Source: Pseudogracilibacillus auburnensis
GTDB taxonomy: Bacteria; Bacillota; Bacilli; Bacillales; Amphibacillaceae
Assembly: GCF_003201975.1 (NCBI RefSeq)
Contig: NZ_QJJQ01000006.1
Location: 62,001 to 126,000 of the forward strand
DNA: 64,000 bases
Direction: 5' to 3'
A program made the position numbers and the translations under genes. Below, piece after piece: positions 63,840 through 64,000 of the stretch; positions within the stretch are counted from its first letter, which is position 1, and every line of letters starts with the position of its first letter. The notes beneath the pieces are model-generated. The model ran no database searches and was not told the origin of the DNA. It saw only the letters and a program-made list of their open reading frames with translations.

Positions 63840-64000
63840 TAAGAAGTATAAAAGTCTCTTACCGCAAAAGTTCAAATAAGGCATTCGCAATAGCAAATAA
63901 GTTCATCACTTATCTCCATAATTGCTACATCACGACCATTGCGCACATTCTTTGGAAATTACGCAGTTTTTCAAAAGTTTCCGTACTTCACTTAAGAATT
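63840..64000. other. Right edge of the window
   Basis: No gene is visible. ATTCGCAATAG, CATAATTGCTACATCACG, CATTGCGCACATTCTTTGG and AATTACGCAG, about 20-24 bp apart, loosely resemble the short tandem units elsewhere in the window, but too weakly to call an array. Confidence 0.3.

Overview
The window comes from a low-GC, endospore-forming member of the Bacillaceae. Spore genes are present (an alpha/beta-type SASP, a YhcN/YlaJ lipoprotein, a YjcZ-type peptide, YhaL). Long blocks also follow the Bacillus subtilis yha/yhg order: yhaO-yhaN-yhaM-yhaL, prsA, yhaH, hit-ecsA-ecsB-yhaA, hmoB(yhgC)-pbpF-hemE-hemH-hemY. Many genes start with TTG or GTG behind strong AGGAGG-type ribosome sites. I cannot fix the genus from sequence alone.

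Layout. 1-13 kb holds housekeeping and sporulation genes: a cut-off trypsin-like protease, DUF2071, an M20 dipeptidase, an aldehyde dehydrogenase with a short-chain reductase, methionine aminopeptidase, azlCD, an MFS exporter, an IDEAL protein, fumarase and a SASP. 13.2-16.3 kb is an XRE-regulated NatAB-like ABC operon with a doubled 18-bp operator. 16.3-19 kb is repeat-rich and carries a TrmB regulator with a LysE exporter. 19-24.5 kb is yhaO-yhaN-yhaM-yhaL, covering DNA and RNA end processing.

24.5-42.8 kb is accessory DNA lying between yhaL and prsA, which are close together in B. subtilis. It first carries ccdA-resA-resB-resC (cytochrome c maturation without resDE). A 21-unit tandem repeat follows, then a copper-handling island: a SHOCT membrane peptide, a methyltransferase with an amber codon near its 5' end, a CcdA/DsbD-like membrane protein, a histidine kinase and response regulator, a multicopper-oxidase lipoprotein, a Csp-type copper storage protein, a CopB-type ATPase behind a CsoR-like site, a Met/Gly-rich membrane protein, an AbrB-like protein and a CueP lipoprotein. 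Together these could sense, oxidise, bind, store and export copper. Decay is visible throughout: an IS3 remnant inside a terminator, a broken ydhK and an endonuclease I fragment.

42.8-64 kb returns to the backbone: prsA, yhaH, hit, ecsAB, yhaA, then a response regulator with a large hybrid kinase holding two kinase cores, a DUF1028 gene, a lysine riboswitch controlling dapA, a bdbC/thioredoxin pair, hmoB, pbpF and hemEHY (coproporphyrin-type haem synthesis).

Intergenic DNA is unusually rich in repeats: at least five copies of a GC-richer mosaic element, two arrays of a short CCATATAA-containing unit, the perfect 20-bp array, a MITE-like element and several long hairpins. No rRNA, tRNA or CRISPR array was recognised.
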